Assembly (NCBI RefSeq): GCF_004359215.1
Contig: NC_090614.1
Coordinates: 3,019,993-3,080,839, forward strand
Source: Bremia lactucae
Taxonomy: Eukaryota > Oomycota > Peronosporomycetes > Peronosporales > Peronosporaceae
Length of the DNA stretch: 60,847 nt
Reading direction: 5' to 3'
How positions within the stretch are numbered: the first letter of the stretch is position 1; every line of letters starts with the position of its first letter. Made by a program: the position numbers and the translations under genes. The notes under the pieces were generated by a model. The model made no database searches, was not told the DNA's origin, and saw nothing but the letters and a program-made list of their open reading frames with translations. Shown piece after piece: positions 31,513 through 42,097 of the stretch.

Positions 31513-31990
31513 TGTAATGGAGCACACGTAGGTTGCAGAACCGTTGTTGTGGTACATTTACTTAATGAGTAAAATATCCTTTTATCTGTTTTTAAATAGT
31601 TAGTTACTTAAATCCCATTTATTATGCGCAACAAATGTGTTCGCCGCCAGATATAAATCTGGCGGCCAAAATCTATTTTAAATTAGCTAGGGTAAGGTTT
31701 TTAGATTTAAATAATTAAACTAAGTGCAGCTCCCCTTTTGATTTTAAAGCGTTCAGTGCCTTTCTAAGGCTTGCACATTAATCTGTAAGAGATAAAAGCC
31801 TTTCTAAGGGATATCCTCTTGGGCACTAGTTGCCACTTGGTTCTACGAACCCCTGAATCCCTTGAACTAGGAATCCGTAAGCTTTAATAGCTTGTACGCT
31901 CCCTGAGTTGTTAAACCCATTAGTTCAATATATTCAAGTGACTCTGAGTCTGAAAGTCTTCCTCTGACTTTAGGAGCGAGGTAGCTCCGC
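31513..31990 (+). repeat. 3' LTR of G3 copy 2
   Basis: Begins TGTAATGGAGCACACG directly after the polypurine tract and contains the same 'gccgccagatataaatctggcggcc' inverted repeat and 'cttcctctgactttagga' end block as the other G3 LTRs. The right edge is approximate. Confidence 0.75.
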
Positions 31991-32853
31991 TACATCTTAG
32001 CTACGTAGAACCTTCCTCTGCACGTCGTGTGCGTGAAGAAGTCGAGGCACGCACCTTCTCTGCAATCATAGTACTTGCAAAGGGTGTCTCCTTCGAAGAC
32101 GTACTTGAGAAATGGTGCAATGTGATTGTGCGAATAATCTATCGAATAACTGCTCAATTTTGTGTTATGTTATTAAAATGGAACTACTTGGCACATGGAA
32201 AATGCGACAATCATGGGGTGTAGAGCTATTGCGCAGGGCGTTAAACAAATAAAATAAGCTCATTAGAGTCAATTGCCACTCGTATAGGAACAACACTGTA
32301 TGTAGGCGGGCACGTCGTAATGCGGCCACGCTCTACTTAGCACACACCCTAGCACAGCGAGGAAGCGGTTTGCACCTGCTTCTCTTGCGTGCAGTGAGGT
32401 AGTTGTGGTGGGCGCGCAAGCGACCTCATCCAACACACTAAGAACTATGGTGAAGTGACGTCACGGGAGCGGTAATCCGTCTCCTCGTGCGCACTTACCA
32501 AGTAGGTAGTAAATTTCAGACTGATTTATATTTAATAGAATTAAATATAAAAACCTATTTTTACCAATTAAAATGATATCTCTATAGATATCATTTAATA
32601 TGTATTGCGAGCGTATCTTTATAGATACCTCGCGTAACTGATGACGCTAGCCGTCATCATGGATGACGCTGGGCGTCATCCCTCCTAATGTGAATGCACC
32701 CATGTGCATCACATCCACAAGGGTTGGTCACAAATGTGCACCACACCCGAGTGTTGGGTCTAATTACTATTATTTAGTAATTGACCATCCCCTTAAGTAC
32801 CAAATGTACTTAATGGGGACTGTGTAACATTAGGGCAACTCTAGCCCGTTACA
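31991..32853 (-). repeat. Unassigned LTR-like sequence ending in CCCGTTACA with an adjacent polypurine tract
   Basis: At 32853 the sequence ends 'ctagcccgttaca', and to its right 'ccatccccctcttt' reads AAAGAGGGGGATGG on the minus strand. That is the layout of a polypurine tract followed by an LTR starting TGTAACGGGC. The region contains repeated palindromic blocks ('gatgacgctagccgtcatcatggatgacgctgggcgtcatc') and a segment (32170-32295) repeated at 42894-43008. The left boundary is unclear, and sequence near 32010-32060 still resembles G1 LTR ends. Confidence 0.5.
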
Positions 32854-33003
32854 CCATCCCCCTCTTTAAGAACGAATTTACATTTTTAAATTCTTCAACG
32901 AGGAGCGAGGAACTGCGAGCAGCTTTACGCGCCGCTAGTTCACTAAATCACTCTAGCGACCTGTGTTTCCAAACACGGCGCCAAAAATGCCACCTACACA
33001 TCA

Positions 33004-33255
33004 GTGAAGCAGTCTCTTGTTGAGGCAGCAGTCTTGGCATTGCCAGACGCGGATAAGCTCTTTAGCGTCGTCTGCGATGCAAGTAATTTTGCAAAAGGCA
33101 GCGCACTCATGCAGAAGGATGACGACGGCGTTGACCGTGTCATCTCTTATCAGTCCCAGCTATCAAAAGCCGCGGAACTGAATTACCTTGTGCATGACAA
33201 AGAGCTACTTTCAATAAAGTATGCTCTTCTCTTCTCAAGTTCGTGTGCAGCTATT
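33004..33255 (+). pseudogene. RNase H fragment of another Gypsy family
   Basis: Open frame with SLVEAAVLALPDADKLFSVVCDASNFAKGSA, YQSQLSKAAELNYLVHDKELLSIKYA. The wording differs from the G1/G2 copies (which have AIADQ..PFH) and from G3, so a fourth family is present. It runs into an N gap on the right and begins abruptly on the left. Confidence 0.75.
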
Positions 33256-33355
33256 NNNNNNNNNNNNNNNNNNNNNNNNNNNNNNNNNNNNNNNNNNNNN
33301 NNNNNNNNNNNNNNNNNNNNNNNNNNNNNNNNNNNNNNNNNNNNNNNNNNNNNNN
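33256..33355. other. Assembly gap (100 N)
   Basis: Exactly 100 N, the usual size for an estimated-length-unknown scaffold join. The RNase H fragment on the left and the chromodomain on the right may come from different places. Confidence 0.98.
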
Positions 33356-34111
33356 TTTGTCGATCTTCGACATTAGATCCGACATACGGTTCGGATCTAA
33401 TTTTCCCTCCTCCACCACAACCTTTAGTGGACTCCCACGGTTGTCAACGCTTCCTTGTGGAACGTATCCAGAGCCACCGTGATGTGAAGGGGCCGCGAAC
33501 GAGTTATCTTGTTCGCTGGCGTGGTTATCCACCTTCGCATAACAGCTGGGAGCCTCGTTCCCAGTTGATTGCTGACGTTGAGGGCCTCGTCCGTCAGTAT
33601 GACGAGATCCACCCGATGGTTGAGAAGGCCCATCGGAAAACACGCGCCCCTGGCGCATGTAAATTGATTGCAAAACGTCAATCGAGTCACGCATCTCAAT
33701 TGAGATGCGATCCCTTCCCCAGGGCAAAGAAAGGGATGAGACGTCCCCTTTTACCCTCTGTGAGTTGTCTACACAGCATGCACAGGGATCATCCGACGTG
33801 AGGCATGGAAGTCCAGCCTCACGTGACAACCGATGCATATTTATACTTTGCACCGGTTGGAGTTCGTCTCTCGAATTTAACGCGATTCGCGTTAAGTTTT
33901 TGAAGCCAGGCTTCGCGTCCAATGTCTTTGACATTGCAAATGAACGCGCTCCAAGCTGGCATAAGCGAGACTTTATCTCGCTTATTATTGCCATTAAACC
34001 ATCGATGCTTAAGAAAAGCATCGAGATAGAAATCTTCCTCAGCGCGAAAGTTCTTCGCGCTGGGATCAAGGCCATGTAGCTATCGTCACCCCGCATGAGT
34101 TGATTATTCAT
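33356..34111 (-). CDS. Uninterrupted antisense ORF (aORF-1) in the second G2 copy, 3' end in a gap
   Basis: On the strand opposite to the chromodomain, an ATG at 34111 (120 bp from the LTR) starts M-N-N-Q-L-M-R-G. The frame then stays open for about 252 codons to the N gap (an in-frame ATG at 34189 would extend it). It includes SYMALIPARRTFALRKISIS, AKPGFKNLTRIALN, MHRLSREAGLPCL followed by DDPCACC, a stretch antisense to the chromodomain, and the beginning of the coiled-coil segment (LMSKIDK). Blocks present in the other G2 copy between the start and SYMAL are deleted in frame here. About 310 bp at the LTR side lie outside sense coding, so openness there is not just a by-product of the chromodomain. 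Function unknown. Confidence 0.55.
33360..33801 (+). pseudogene. Chromodomain of a second G2 copy
   Basis: The frame carries PPPPQPLVDSHGCQRFLVERI, SHRDVKGPRTSYLVRWRGYPPSHNSWEPRSQL and a basic tail to a stop at 33799-33801. It closely matches the chromodomain at 22450-22728 and is uninterrupted. It precedes the polypurine tract and LTR at 34218-34658, giving a + orientation 3' end. Confidence 0.85.
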
Positions 34112-34217
34112 GCGATGGAATTTAAAATGATGAATCTGACCAATCAACATCGTTTTAAAAATTAAGTGGTCACATAGTGACAACTCCACCTAATGACGGT
34201 CAGAGTGATTGTCGGTT

Positions 34218-34230
34218 AAGGGAGGGGTGA
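34218..34230 (+). other. Polypurine tract of the second G2 copy
   Basis: AAGGGAGGGGTGA immediately before the LTR start at 34231, identical to the tract at 21415-21427 on the minus strand. Confidence 0.85.
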
Positions 34231-34658
34231 TGCAACGGGGTGTATCGTTACATGAAATTAATACTTAAAGGTTTTAATTATTATATTATCTAAAAGGTAG
34301 ATAATATTTGTAGAATATTACTTTATATAGTAATATTCAGAATTCTTATCCGCAAATAGGTATAGACCATTATATATATTTATTCCGCAGACTAATCAGC
34401 TGTAGGAGTAATCAAAGAAAGAGTTACAGATAAGATAAAAATAAGAATTCATTTACATGTTTAGTATTAAGTAATAATTAAGTTAGCATTTACAAAGTTA
34501 GAACAAGAAACACTTAATTATATTTAGTACAGTTTTCATTTTACCCTCTTAAAGCTAGTTGCCTCAAGAGAAGTCTTCCTCTGCATATACAGTCTACGTC
34601 AATTAACGTAAGGCACCACTCGCAACTGAAGCAGTACAAGTCATGGTGCCCCGTTGCA
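34231..34658 (+). repeat. 3' LTR of the second G2 copy
   Basis: 428 bp with ends TGCAACGGGG and CCCCGTTGCA. Both termini carry the same T-to-C/A-to-G change relative to TGTAACGGGG/CCCCGTTACA in the first copy, so the inverted ends match each other within the LTR. Confidence 0.88.
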
Positions 34659-34664
34659 CTAATA

Positions 34665-34899
34665 CTAATCATGATATTGAATTCTTATTTTTATCTTATC
34701 TGTAACTCTCTCTTTGATTACCCCTACAGCTGATTAGTCTGCGGAATAAATAGATATAATGGTCTATACCTATTTATGGATAAGGATTCTGCAGATTACT
34801 ATATAAAGTAATATCCTCCAAATATTATCTACCTTTTAGATAATGTATTAATTAACAACAATCAAGTGTTAATTTCATGCAACGATACACCCCGTTACA
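34665..34899 (-). repeat. Inverted partial G2 LTR, forming a long palindrome with the LTR at 34231
   Basis: The segment is the reverse complement of roughly the first 230 bp of the adjacent LTR with few differences, ending in 'gatacaccccgttaca' at 34899. Together the two make arms of about 230 bp separated by roughly 190 bp. Confidence 0.8.
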
Positions 34900-35519
34900 G
34901 CCTGCATAAAGATTTCTCAATATTAGACAGGAACACGAGCTCTCAATGCCGGCATTGCCGATTCAATGGCCCCATCATCAGCTGATTGGCTTAAAAATCC
35001 TAATACATTCTAATTGATTGCGGTGTGTAGAGCAGCTCTGCAATCGCTGGCCACGCAAAAATAATTGATGAGATCGTAGGTGATAAAGATATTTTCGTGT
35101 TGACACTGCATACCCAAAACCCAGAGGGAAAGTGTCTCCTTAAGATCAGGGAGTTCACAATTTTCGGACGCTATGCTTGAAGCTCCGTTTCTTTTATTAT
35201 TTCGTTATCATTCTTTTACTTCAAAACCTAGCTAATACTCGCTTATGATGGAGCTTATATGATGTGTAATTTTGCTCTGGTCCATTTTGCAATCCCTGCT
35301 TGAGACACTGAAGGGTTCTTTTTTGTAATTACAGATTTAACGGTGCTGCTTGTTGGTAAAACGTGGGGTCATTTGATGTCTTAGGGGTAAGATATGAATT
35401 TTCGACAGGAGATAAACAACTATTAAATAAAGAGACTGTATAAGATTGAGGACTTCAATTATTTTTTTTCACATTTTCACAATCTAAACGATTTACCCGC
35501 CCAATAAAATAAGGGACGG
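34900..35519. other. AT-rich spacer without recognisable feature
   Basis: No ORF with motifs, no LTR block. It may be host intergenic DNA. Confidence 0.4.
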
Positions 35520-36066
35520 TATTGGCACACACCCCTCGATGGCCTTTATTGGCGCATCGTGATACTCATACATGTTGCTTAAAGGCAAATCATTATGGGC
35601 GGGGATGACGACACTAGTGTGTCGCCAGCAATGTCTTTGTAATACAGCAACCTATTGCGTGTTGTGTATCGATCTGTTGGGGATCGATATAAAGCCAGCA
35701 AATCATTTTAAGGATTTATTGGATGTATTCATCTGATGATCATTTGAATGCAAAAGGTCCTTATCTTCTGCGTAGGCTTTCTTTATGTCATCAAACAAGG
35801 TTGATGACGGAACACTTGAAATGAGTGTTGCAACAGTAAATTTTTTCCACTGTTGGAATGCGCAGCCGGCTCAAAATCAAGTTGGCGTGATAATGGATTA
35901 GCGACGTCGTTAAGTCGTCCTGGCTTATATTCCACGGAGAAGTTATACTCCGCGAAGAAGGATAGCCACCACGCCATTCTTTGCGAGAGGTGTGGGCTGT
36001 TTACGACCATGCGTAATGACGCATGGTCCGTATATACGATGAACGGTCTATCTCCGAGGAGATAGA
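35520..36066 (-). pseudogene. RNase H end and integrase start, Gypsy G1/G2-like fragment
   Basis: Minus strand: NSPHLSQRMAWWLSFFAEYNFSVEYKPGRLNDVANPLSRQLDFEPAA (36010-35840), where the usual DALSRRPD is N-P-L-S-R-Q-L-D. The integrase zinc-module start follows (MYEYHDAP..GHRG-like, about 35600-35530). The fragment stops at about 35520 and runs into a 100-N gap on the other side. Confidence 0.75.
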
Positions 36067-36166
36067 NNNNNNNNNNNNNNNNNNNNNNNNNNNNNNNNNN
36101 NNNNNNNNNNNNNNNNNNNNNNNNNNNNNNNNNNNNNNNNNNNNNNNNNNNNNNNNNNNNNNNNNN
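36067..36166. other. Assembly gap (100 N)
   Basis: Exactly 100 N; joins a Gypsy fragment to unassigned sequence. Confidence 0.98.
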
Positions 36167-37139
36167 GCCGTGAAGATCTTGCTTGTTTGACTATTCACTA
36201 TAACTTCACGCACGCAGGTGGTCTGTTGGCGCTTAACACAGCTCTCGGCCTTGATAGCCATAGCCAACTTGGTTGTTAGCCATCCAAATGCGAGGGAGAG
36301 CGCCATCGTCGAGATGCAGCTTGACCTCTGTATGCGGCTGTACTGGGCAAAATTTCTGTCGCAGGTGTGCTGGCGGCCCATCGCCAGTATTTCAACAGGT
36401 TTGAACCAGGAACTTGTCAAAATTTACCAACAACAAACGTGAGCCACCCTTGTCGGCATACATTCAGTGAATTACGACGGCCATTAACGGTACAAGATTT
36501 TGACCAGCATTGGTGGCTGGCCAACTGCCACCACCTAGGGCTGAAATTGAATCTGTCAGATCTGTTGCTGTCTGATATGATGCTATGTTGAGAGGCTTTC
36601 GTGAGCGAAATGATAGCCTGAGGCATCAGCTAAGGATGCTATACGATCACGCTCTTGCTGCTCCAGATGCTCCGTCCGTGATCATGTGCTAGTAAGGACG
36701 CGCAGGCACTTAACAGGCTCTACTCGACGCAATTATTTCAATTTGAGCTTTTAACAAATCACTTGAGTCCTTCGCAACGTTGACGATGTGGCAACTGCAG
36801 ACAAAGGGGTCACACGCAAGGAACTGTCGTCAAGCAGCGCAAGCACAAGCACAAGCAGCTCCTGACGCACCCCCAGCAGCGCCACAGATCGAAGATATCG
36901 AGCCGTTCGATCATGTACTTAATTCTGAGCATACTGCACTTGACATTTAATTGTTGATGTAGATGTAGGTGATCGTTCACAAGGTATGTACATACAGGTT
37001 ACTTTAATTTGAATGTCATCACCACGTAGTTAAACTCCCATAAACCACATACTAAGTCTTCTTCAAAGGCCTAGACCCTCTTGAAGCTGTCTTTGACACG
37101 CTGAATCAAGCTCGCTGCAGCAGCTGAGGGCTATGGTAT
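36167..37139. other. Unassigned low-conservation sequence
   Basis: Short frames exist on both strands (for example 36420-36167 minus, and 36218-36442 plus), but none shows a domain, and no part repeats elsewhere in the window. It may be decayed transposon or a host gene relic. Sequence near 36840-36860 has a (CAAG/CACA) simple repeat. Confidence 0.35.
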
Positions 37140-37189
37140 AAATATCTGAAAAGGCAACAGGTTCAACCGAGGCCGATACCGCCACACGA

Positions 37190-38075
37190 GTGGGTTCTGG
37201 CAATTTGAGTAAGAAATTGCTCGCAAAAATGTATGGTTTGCCGTACCCAGATAATGAACGATCATCTTGTAACGACTTCGATAGCGGTGACAATGCTAGT
37301 GATTTTAATGCGGATCACCAAGACCGAAGTGGTCATAAGACCAACGACAAAAAGATCTCAACGTGCCTACTTACATCAGTCAAGTGGAGAGGGAGCGCAA
37401 TTCGCTGCGTGATGCCCTCGGAGAAAAGAAAAAAGCTTTGATTATCCACTAAGAAAAATTTAACTTGTAGTCGGGGATGACCTATGATCATTTTTCGATT
37501 CTGTTTTCGACTCATCAAGGCTTAACATTATTGGTGAAGACGCACGTCAAATCTTCATCGATGATTTTTTTCCGACATCAACGATATAGTAACCAGCACC
37601 GCAAGGATTTGATTTACTTATTTCAAGCTTGTACATAAAGTAAAAAGCGTCGGCAGAGAGGCCTGGCAAGATAAACTGGTTATATTACGTGACCGGTACG
37701 AAATTAAGTCAGTGCACGCGTTAAGTTGAACCGTTTGTCGAAAGGCAGAGTATCCTCGCCTCTCGTGGGGGGGGGCCATGACCTTGCTCCGTCAAGGGTG
37801 CAACTTGTACACCTAAGGAGGTGTATTCCCTTAATGAGCCCTATCAACGAGCTCGCCATACCTATGAGATGCGCAAAAAAAATGATAGTTGCAAAACATT
37901 TCGAGCCCGCAAAGTGCTCTTTCTCTTGAGGTCCCTGTGGCCTGAAGGATGGATCTCGTCATACAACCTGCAACGTCATTCTTCAATTGGTAGCGACGCT
38001 TTCAACAGTGGATAATCACGCCAGCGAGCGAGATAACTCGTTTAAATTCGTCTCACGTCGCGAAAATTTAAGAAA
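37190..38075 (+). pseudogene. Antisense ORF (aORF-1) relic in G1 copy 2
   Basis: Plus-strand pieces include an acidic Asp/Ser stretch (DNERSSCNDFDSGDNASDFN, then QDRSG; 37250-37330), the QDKLVILRDRYEIKSVHA block near 37670-37720, the diverged N-R-L-S-K-G-R equivalent of the HRLSREA motif at 37727-37750, and VDNHASERDNSF near 38010-38040. Order and spacing follow the better copies. Stops and frameshifts throughout. Confidence 0.45.
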
Positions 38076-38589
38076 TGCTCCACGTGGAGACGTATCTTAC
38101 CGCTCGAGTATATAAATGGATGTAGTGCAGAAGGACCAGGTCCGACTTATTCGTCTGACTTGCATGTCGACCGACAAGTTCGGAGTCGCGGCCTCCGCGA
38201 GTTACAATAGTACTAAAACATAGCGTTAGAAGATGGACATCTGAGGAATGAGGGACAGGCATCGTCACGAATTTTGCTGCCATTTAGTGCATGGCTTCTA
38301 CTTTCTGAGCCATGGTAAACCAAGGATGACATCAGTTTCGTCATCCAAGTCAAATACAATAAAATCGCCTTTGTACTGTCTGTCTACTAGCGTGTGTTGA
38401 TCCGTTGGACGACCTACGGAATTATGTTTTTAGTGATAATGTTTATTATAAAAAAATACTAAAAAACCGTGCGAAGTTTGTGGTCGCCTATTGACGAACA
38501 ACCAAGAGCCTCATGACCTTCGCAACGAAATTGTGACGGCTGGTCAAGACACGGTTTCTTTAAGAATCGGATGAAATATTTAAGTCGGG

Positions 38590-39180
38590 AACATTAGTTT
38601 TTTGCTGATTTTTTGGAATGCGGGGACTGTATTCACTCCCGAAAGAAGCCTCGTACTGATTTTACGAACGGAGACACCCAACGTTAAACAGAGGATGTTT
38701 GCGCATCCTACGAGGCAGCTCGATATGATATGCATTGCCTTCCCAGTGCGCTTTACGAAATGGGGTATTATGAAATTGGGCAGTAATGTGTCACGGCACC
38801 CATTCGTCACTACATTTTAAAGTAGATTTGCCTCAGACAGCAGAACTAGTTTTTAACCTTAAATGAAAGAACATTCACAATTTCATTTCAACCTGCGCTT
38901 CGTTTCACTCGATCGACCGCGTCAACGATAGATTCTTGTGCGAAACGAAGTGCTGCTTCTCGTATCAACACGAATTAAACCTTCTAACGTAGTATCGCTT
39001 TTTTATCAGCGAGCCCAAGGCCTGCAGATTCATCACTCTCCTCTTTAGCTATTATATCATTTATTGCACTGGAAGTGCCTTGGGCGATGATGCATGTATC
39101 AGCATCGTTATCGTCAGAAACAGCAATATCCTCATCGCTATTGCTGAGTTTGTCTGCTTCGATGTAATGTTGACTCAATT
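38590..39180 (-). pseudogene. Integrase linker and C-terminal remnant, G1 copy 2
   Basis: Minus strand 39178-38984 is an acidic linker (NSDEDIAVSDDNDADT), as found between core and GPY/F in related copies. Farther on, pieces such as CLVGCANILCLTLGVSV (38760-38680) match the decayed GPY/F region seen at 58800-58870. Confidence 0.5.
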
Positions 39181-39349
39181 ACCATCGCTGTCCTTCGCAT
39201 TGACTGTGAGCCAAGGGGGAGGATTCGCTCGGGCAAAGCCGATCTGGCTCTTGCTTATCAATGTACGGTAAAGAAGAACAAGAGCCTGATCGGGTTTTGC
39301 TCAAGCAAGCCTCCCCTTAAAGCAAAGTTCCAATTTAGTCAAAAGGGAT

Positions 39350-39690
39350 GCGTGTATGGCCTACGTCATTCAAAAGCTTATTGCCGTAAGCGGAACATCA
39401 TGTAGACGCATCAGAATCTGAGAGAACCATTAATCAAACCATGGACATGACGATAACACTCTTTGATGTACTATGGATGTTTCGTCCTTTCTTGATATCG
39501 GCGCTTGAGCCTGTATTGCTGCAGCATTCAACCACTATTCGTCATCCTCCTGCTGCTTTACACACAAAGAATGTCGGAGAACTATGTGGAGAGGTTGCCT
39601 CCCTCATATTTGAAAGATTTTCCTTAGCAGCTCCAAAGATTGAGAAATTAAACAATCGATCCAAGTCTTCTCATCGAGGACACTTCTGTC
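39350..39690 (-). pseudogene. Reverse transcriptase N-terminal fragment, G1 copy 2
   Basis: Minus-strand peptide F-F-V-C-K-A-A-G-G followed by R-I-V and a degraded palm start, in the same wording as FCVRKATGGWRIAHAF in the G2 RT. The FDD part is deleted. Confidence 0.5.
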
Positions 39691-40499
39691 TATCAATAAG
39701 CTGCTGAGAACCGGCTCGTTTTCAGAAAGTAATATTGCTGACCTGTAGCGGTCACGTACTCATATTCTGTGGCAAGTACGCAGATCTGCTTGACTTTGTA
39801 ACTACGTAGATCACGCAATAATTAATTTGGCTCTAGCGTTGGCAAATGATTTATCTTCGCTTTTAAATTCGGAGGCGATATCAGACCAAGTGTACCAGCG
39901 ACGACACTTGATCTGTTTCTATTGAGCAAGACGTTTAAAGTCTCACTTTCTTTCTAAGGTCTTAACTCAGCAATTTCCTAGCTTCTTATTCCCTCAGCTC
40001 TTCGGCAACTATTTTTTTAAATTATTTATTTAATTATTTGGCGAGTATTCTCCCAACTGCCTCGAGTTGTGGCGGCGTAACCACAGCGAGATCCTACGAC
40101 CAACTCACCAGTTGATCTAGGTTTTTCGAAACATCTCTTATTGGGAAGCGAAAAGACTTCCTTTGATGCTGCCCTCTTCACGAACATCCTTATCTCAGTT
40201 CACTCGATTTATTCGAGTATGGAAATTTCTGCGCCACACATGCTTGTTTATAGCCACCGGGATCAAATTCCACAGTGTGAAGGGTGGCCACACTCAGGTC
40301 ATGTGCAGCCGTCCTAAAGACTGAGCAACAAGTGAGGTCATTGCACTAACTCTTTGTACATCCGCATGTGTAGAGGTCCTCCAAGGAACACATCAGGTTG
40401 CTTCTGGTGAACAAGAGAAAGGCATCGCAGCGGATCCTTACCGCAAATTTATTCAAGACTCTCATTTTTGGTCACGGTGTTCCTAGGATGACATTGTAC

Positions 40500-40796
40500 C
40501 TTTAACCGTTACGAAGCGAGTAGTAGATTCCAACTACTCGCTTTTTAACGTTACAGAAGCGCATGTAACTAGGTGCACTGTCATCTTCGCAAGAAGTTTA
40601 TCGCGCTCAAAGAATTTGAGCCTACGATCCTCGTGCGATTGGTGTCGAATGCAATTGTTCGACGCCTCACAATTGACTCTGGAACAAGTGACAAGTCTTT
40701 AGTCACTTCGATTTGCAAGGTGATGAAGGTAACCTCATCACCAGGCACATTAACACACAGTGAGCCTTGATAAACACAGTAACAGTGTTTGCTCAC
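40500..40796 (-). pseudogene. Protease region remnant, G1 copy 2
   Basis: The minus-strand frame has SLCVNVPGDEVTFITLQIEVTKDLSL, matching DEVSLITLKLKVTNDLSL in the G2 copy, but the following active-site D-C-G-A is lost by frameshift. Confidence 0.6.
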
Positions 40797-40809
40797 CGAT
40801 GAGCTTACA

Positions 40810-41560
40810 GATGAAATGACTTACAAGGTATCGTATGTGTTGGGTGTAAGTGTGGATGTAACGCTTACCCTGCTTCAAAATTAGGAGCTCTACCTGAGAC
40901 CTGAATTCGGCACGTGCAGCAGAAACATATGTATATAGGTGAAATGTATATTCTTAATAACTTAGTAGCTTTCATACAACCTAAGCGCATACGGTATGTG
41001 AGGCTTGAGTTGTAAGGTCAAAGCTTTGGCAAGTCCGGCCAACTTGGACATGCCAACCTTTTTTCTCATCGCAATATCAAGGATGCGACGAGCCATCGCA
41101 AGATCGAGTCAAATTTTACTACCTTGAACTTGGAAAAATAATTTATAAGCATTTGAATCGACGCGCGTGCGTCGTTCCTGCAGCAGCATATGACTGCTGC
41201 TGTCTCAACAATTCCAACTGTCGAGCACCATGTAATCCCAGCAACTATGCCTCCTCATAGCCTTGCGGGTGGAACAAGGTTCCATTATTGGGGCCGCGTC
41301 TAGTTCATGTCAATAAACTCGACATTAGCAGCATATTGATTGTCCCCTTTTGAAGCAAACAACCTTTTGCGATAGCGGCTGCCCCCCCCCAATGGTCAAT
41401 CTATCCGTTCAACCGCTATCCATTTGAGGTCACATAGATGAAATAGCGTTACATGCATTGAATAGAAGTCTGCACGCGTGCGTAAAGCTCTTTCTTCTTC
41501 ATCCGACATGTTAATGTAGGATGGGACGTGCTTGGTTGTTGGGCGAACCACGCAGTGACC
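40810..41560 (-). pseudogene. Gag remnant, G1 copy 2
   Basis: Minus-strand pieces correspond to capsid segments (the ELL-L-KQGK / YAQH-RYL region near 40890-40830 and the SNLAG / DDA region near 41090-41040). An internal stretch of about 50 bp (40925-40975) does not match other gags. No intact frame. Confidence 0.5.
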
Positions 41561-41572
41561 AGGTGTAACGGG

Positions 41573-42060
41573 GCAACTTTTTCTTTTTCTACTTCAGTAA
41601 AGGCAAGGTGCCTTCGAATGCTTCATGTACACGATGAATAGTGGGAGATTTGAAGTTGCTAATCAATAGCTAAGCAGCAGTAGACAAATATCTATGACAT
41701 CGTATTAGCATAGAAAAATCTTAATTGTACATACTATATTAAATGCCCTCCGCGCTGTTACCTTCTAGCTCTGACTTCAATATATTGAAATGCAAATATG
41801 CATAGTTACTCATTGGTCACCGCCAATTTGCACGTCTAGCAGCGATTGTTAAAGTTCATGTAATGGTGTCACGTTACTGCGACAATATTCGCATGTGTGG
41901 TAACATTGACATGAATTTAAAATTCGCTGTCTTTGTAACGGGGCAACCTATGCGAGTACTGTTAGCATTACTAGACAACGTACAATGATTACATTGAAGG
42001 TGGAACGACTCGATTACTTCACGTACACTACGTGCAGAGGAAGATAATAGGAAGCTAAGT
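41573..42060 (-). repeat. Two tandem minus-orientation LTR pieces
   Basis: One piece starts TGTAACGGGGCAAC at 41573, directly after the gag leader, and runs to about 41933. A second TGTAACGGGGCAAC start occurs at 41934, followed by about 125 bp including the 'cgtgcagaggaag' block typical of the LTR 3' side. This suggests LTR-into-LTR insertion. Confidence 0.6.
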
Positions 42061-42097
42061 GTTTAAGCCACCAAAAATTAATTCTAAGGATTTTTGA

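Larger units (their letters stand above)
29668..32010 (+). mobile_element. 3' half of a G3 Gypsy element (copy 2)
   Basis: Starts in the integrase at the junction with the G2 LTR and continues through GPY/F, chromodomain, the antisense ORF, a polypurine tract (GATGGGGAAGGG, 31501-31512) and a 3' LTR (31513 to about 31990). Gag, protease, RT and RNase H are absent from this copy. Confidence 0.85.
37140..42060 (-). mobile_element. Heavily rearranged Gypsy element, group G1-like (copy 2)
   Basis: From right to left on the minus strand: LTR pieces (42060-41573), gag (41560-40810), protease region (40796-40500), linker (about 40400-39700), RT fragment (39690-39350), integrase linker/C-terminus (39180-38590), an out-of-place protease-linker piece (38420-38230), and the 3' tail whose opposite strand holds the antisense ORF relic (37190-38075). 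RNase H and most of RT and integrase are deleted. Confidence 0.65.
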
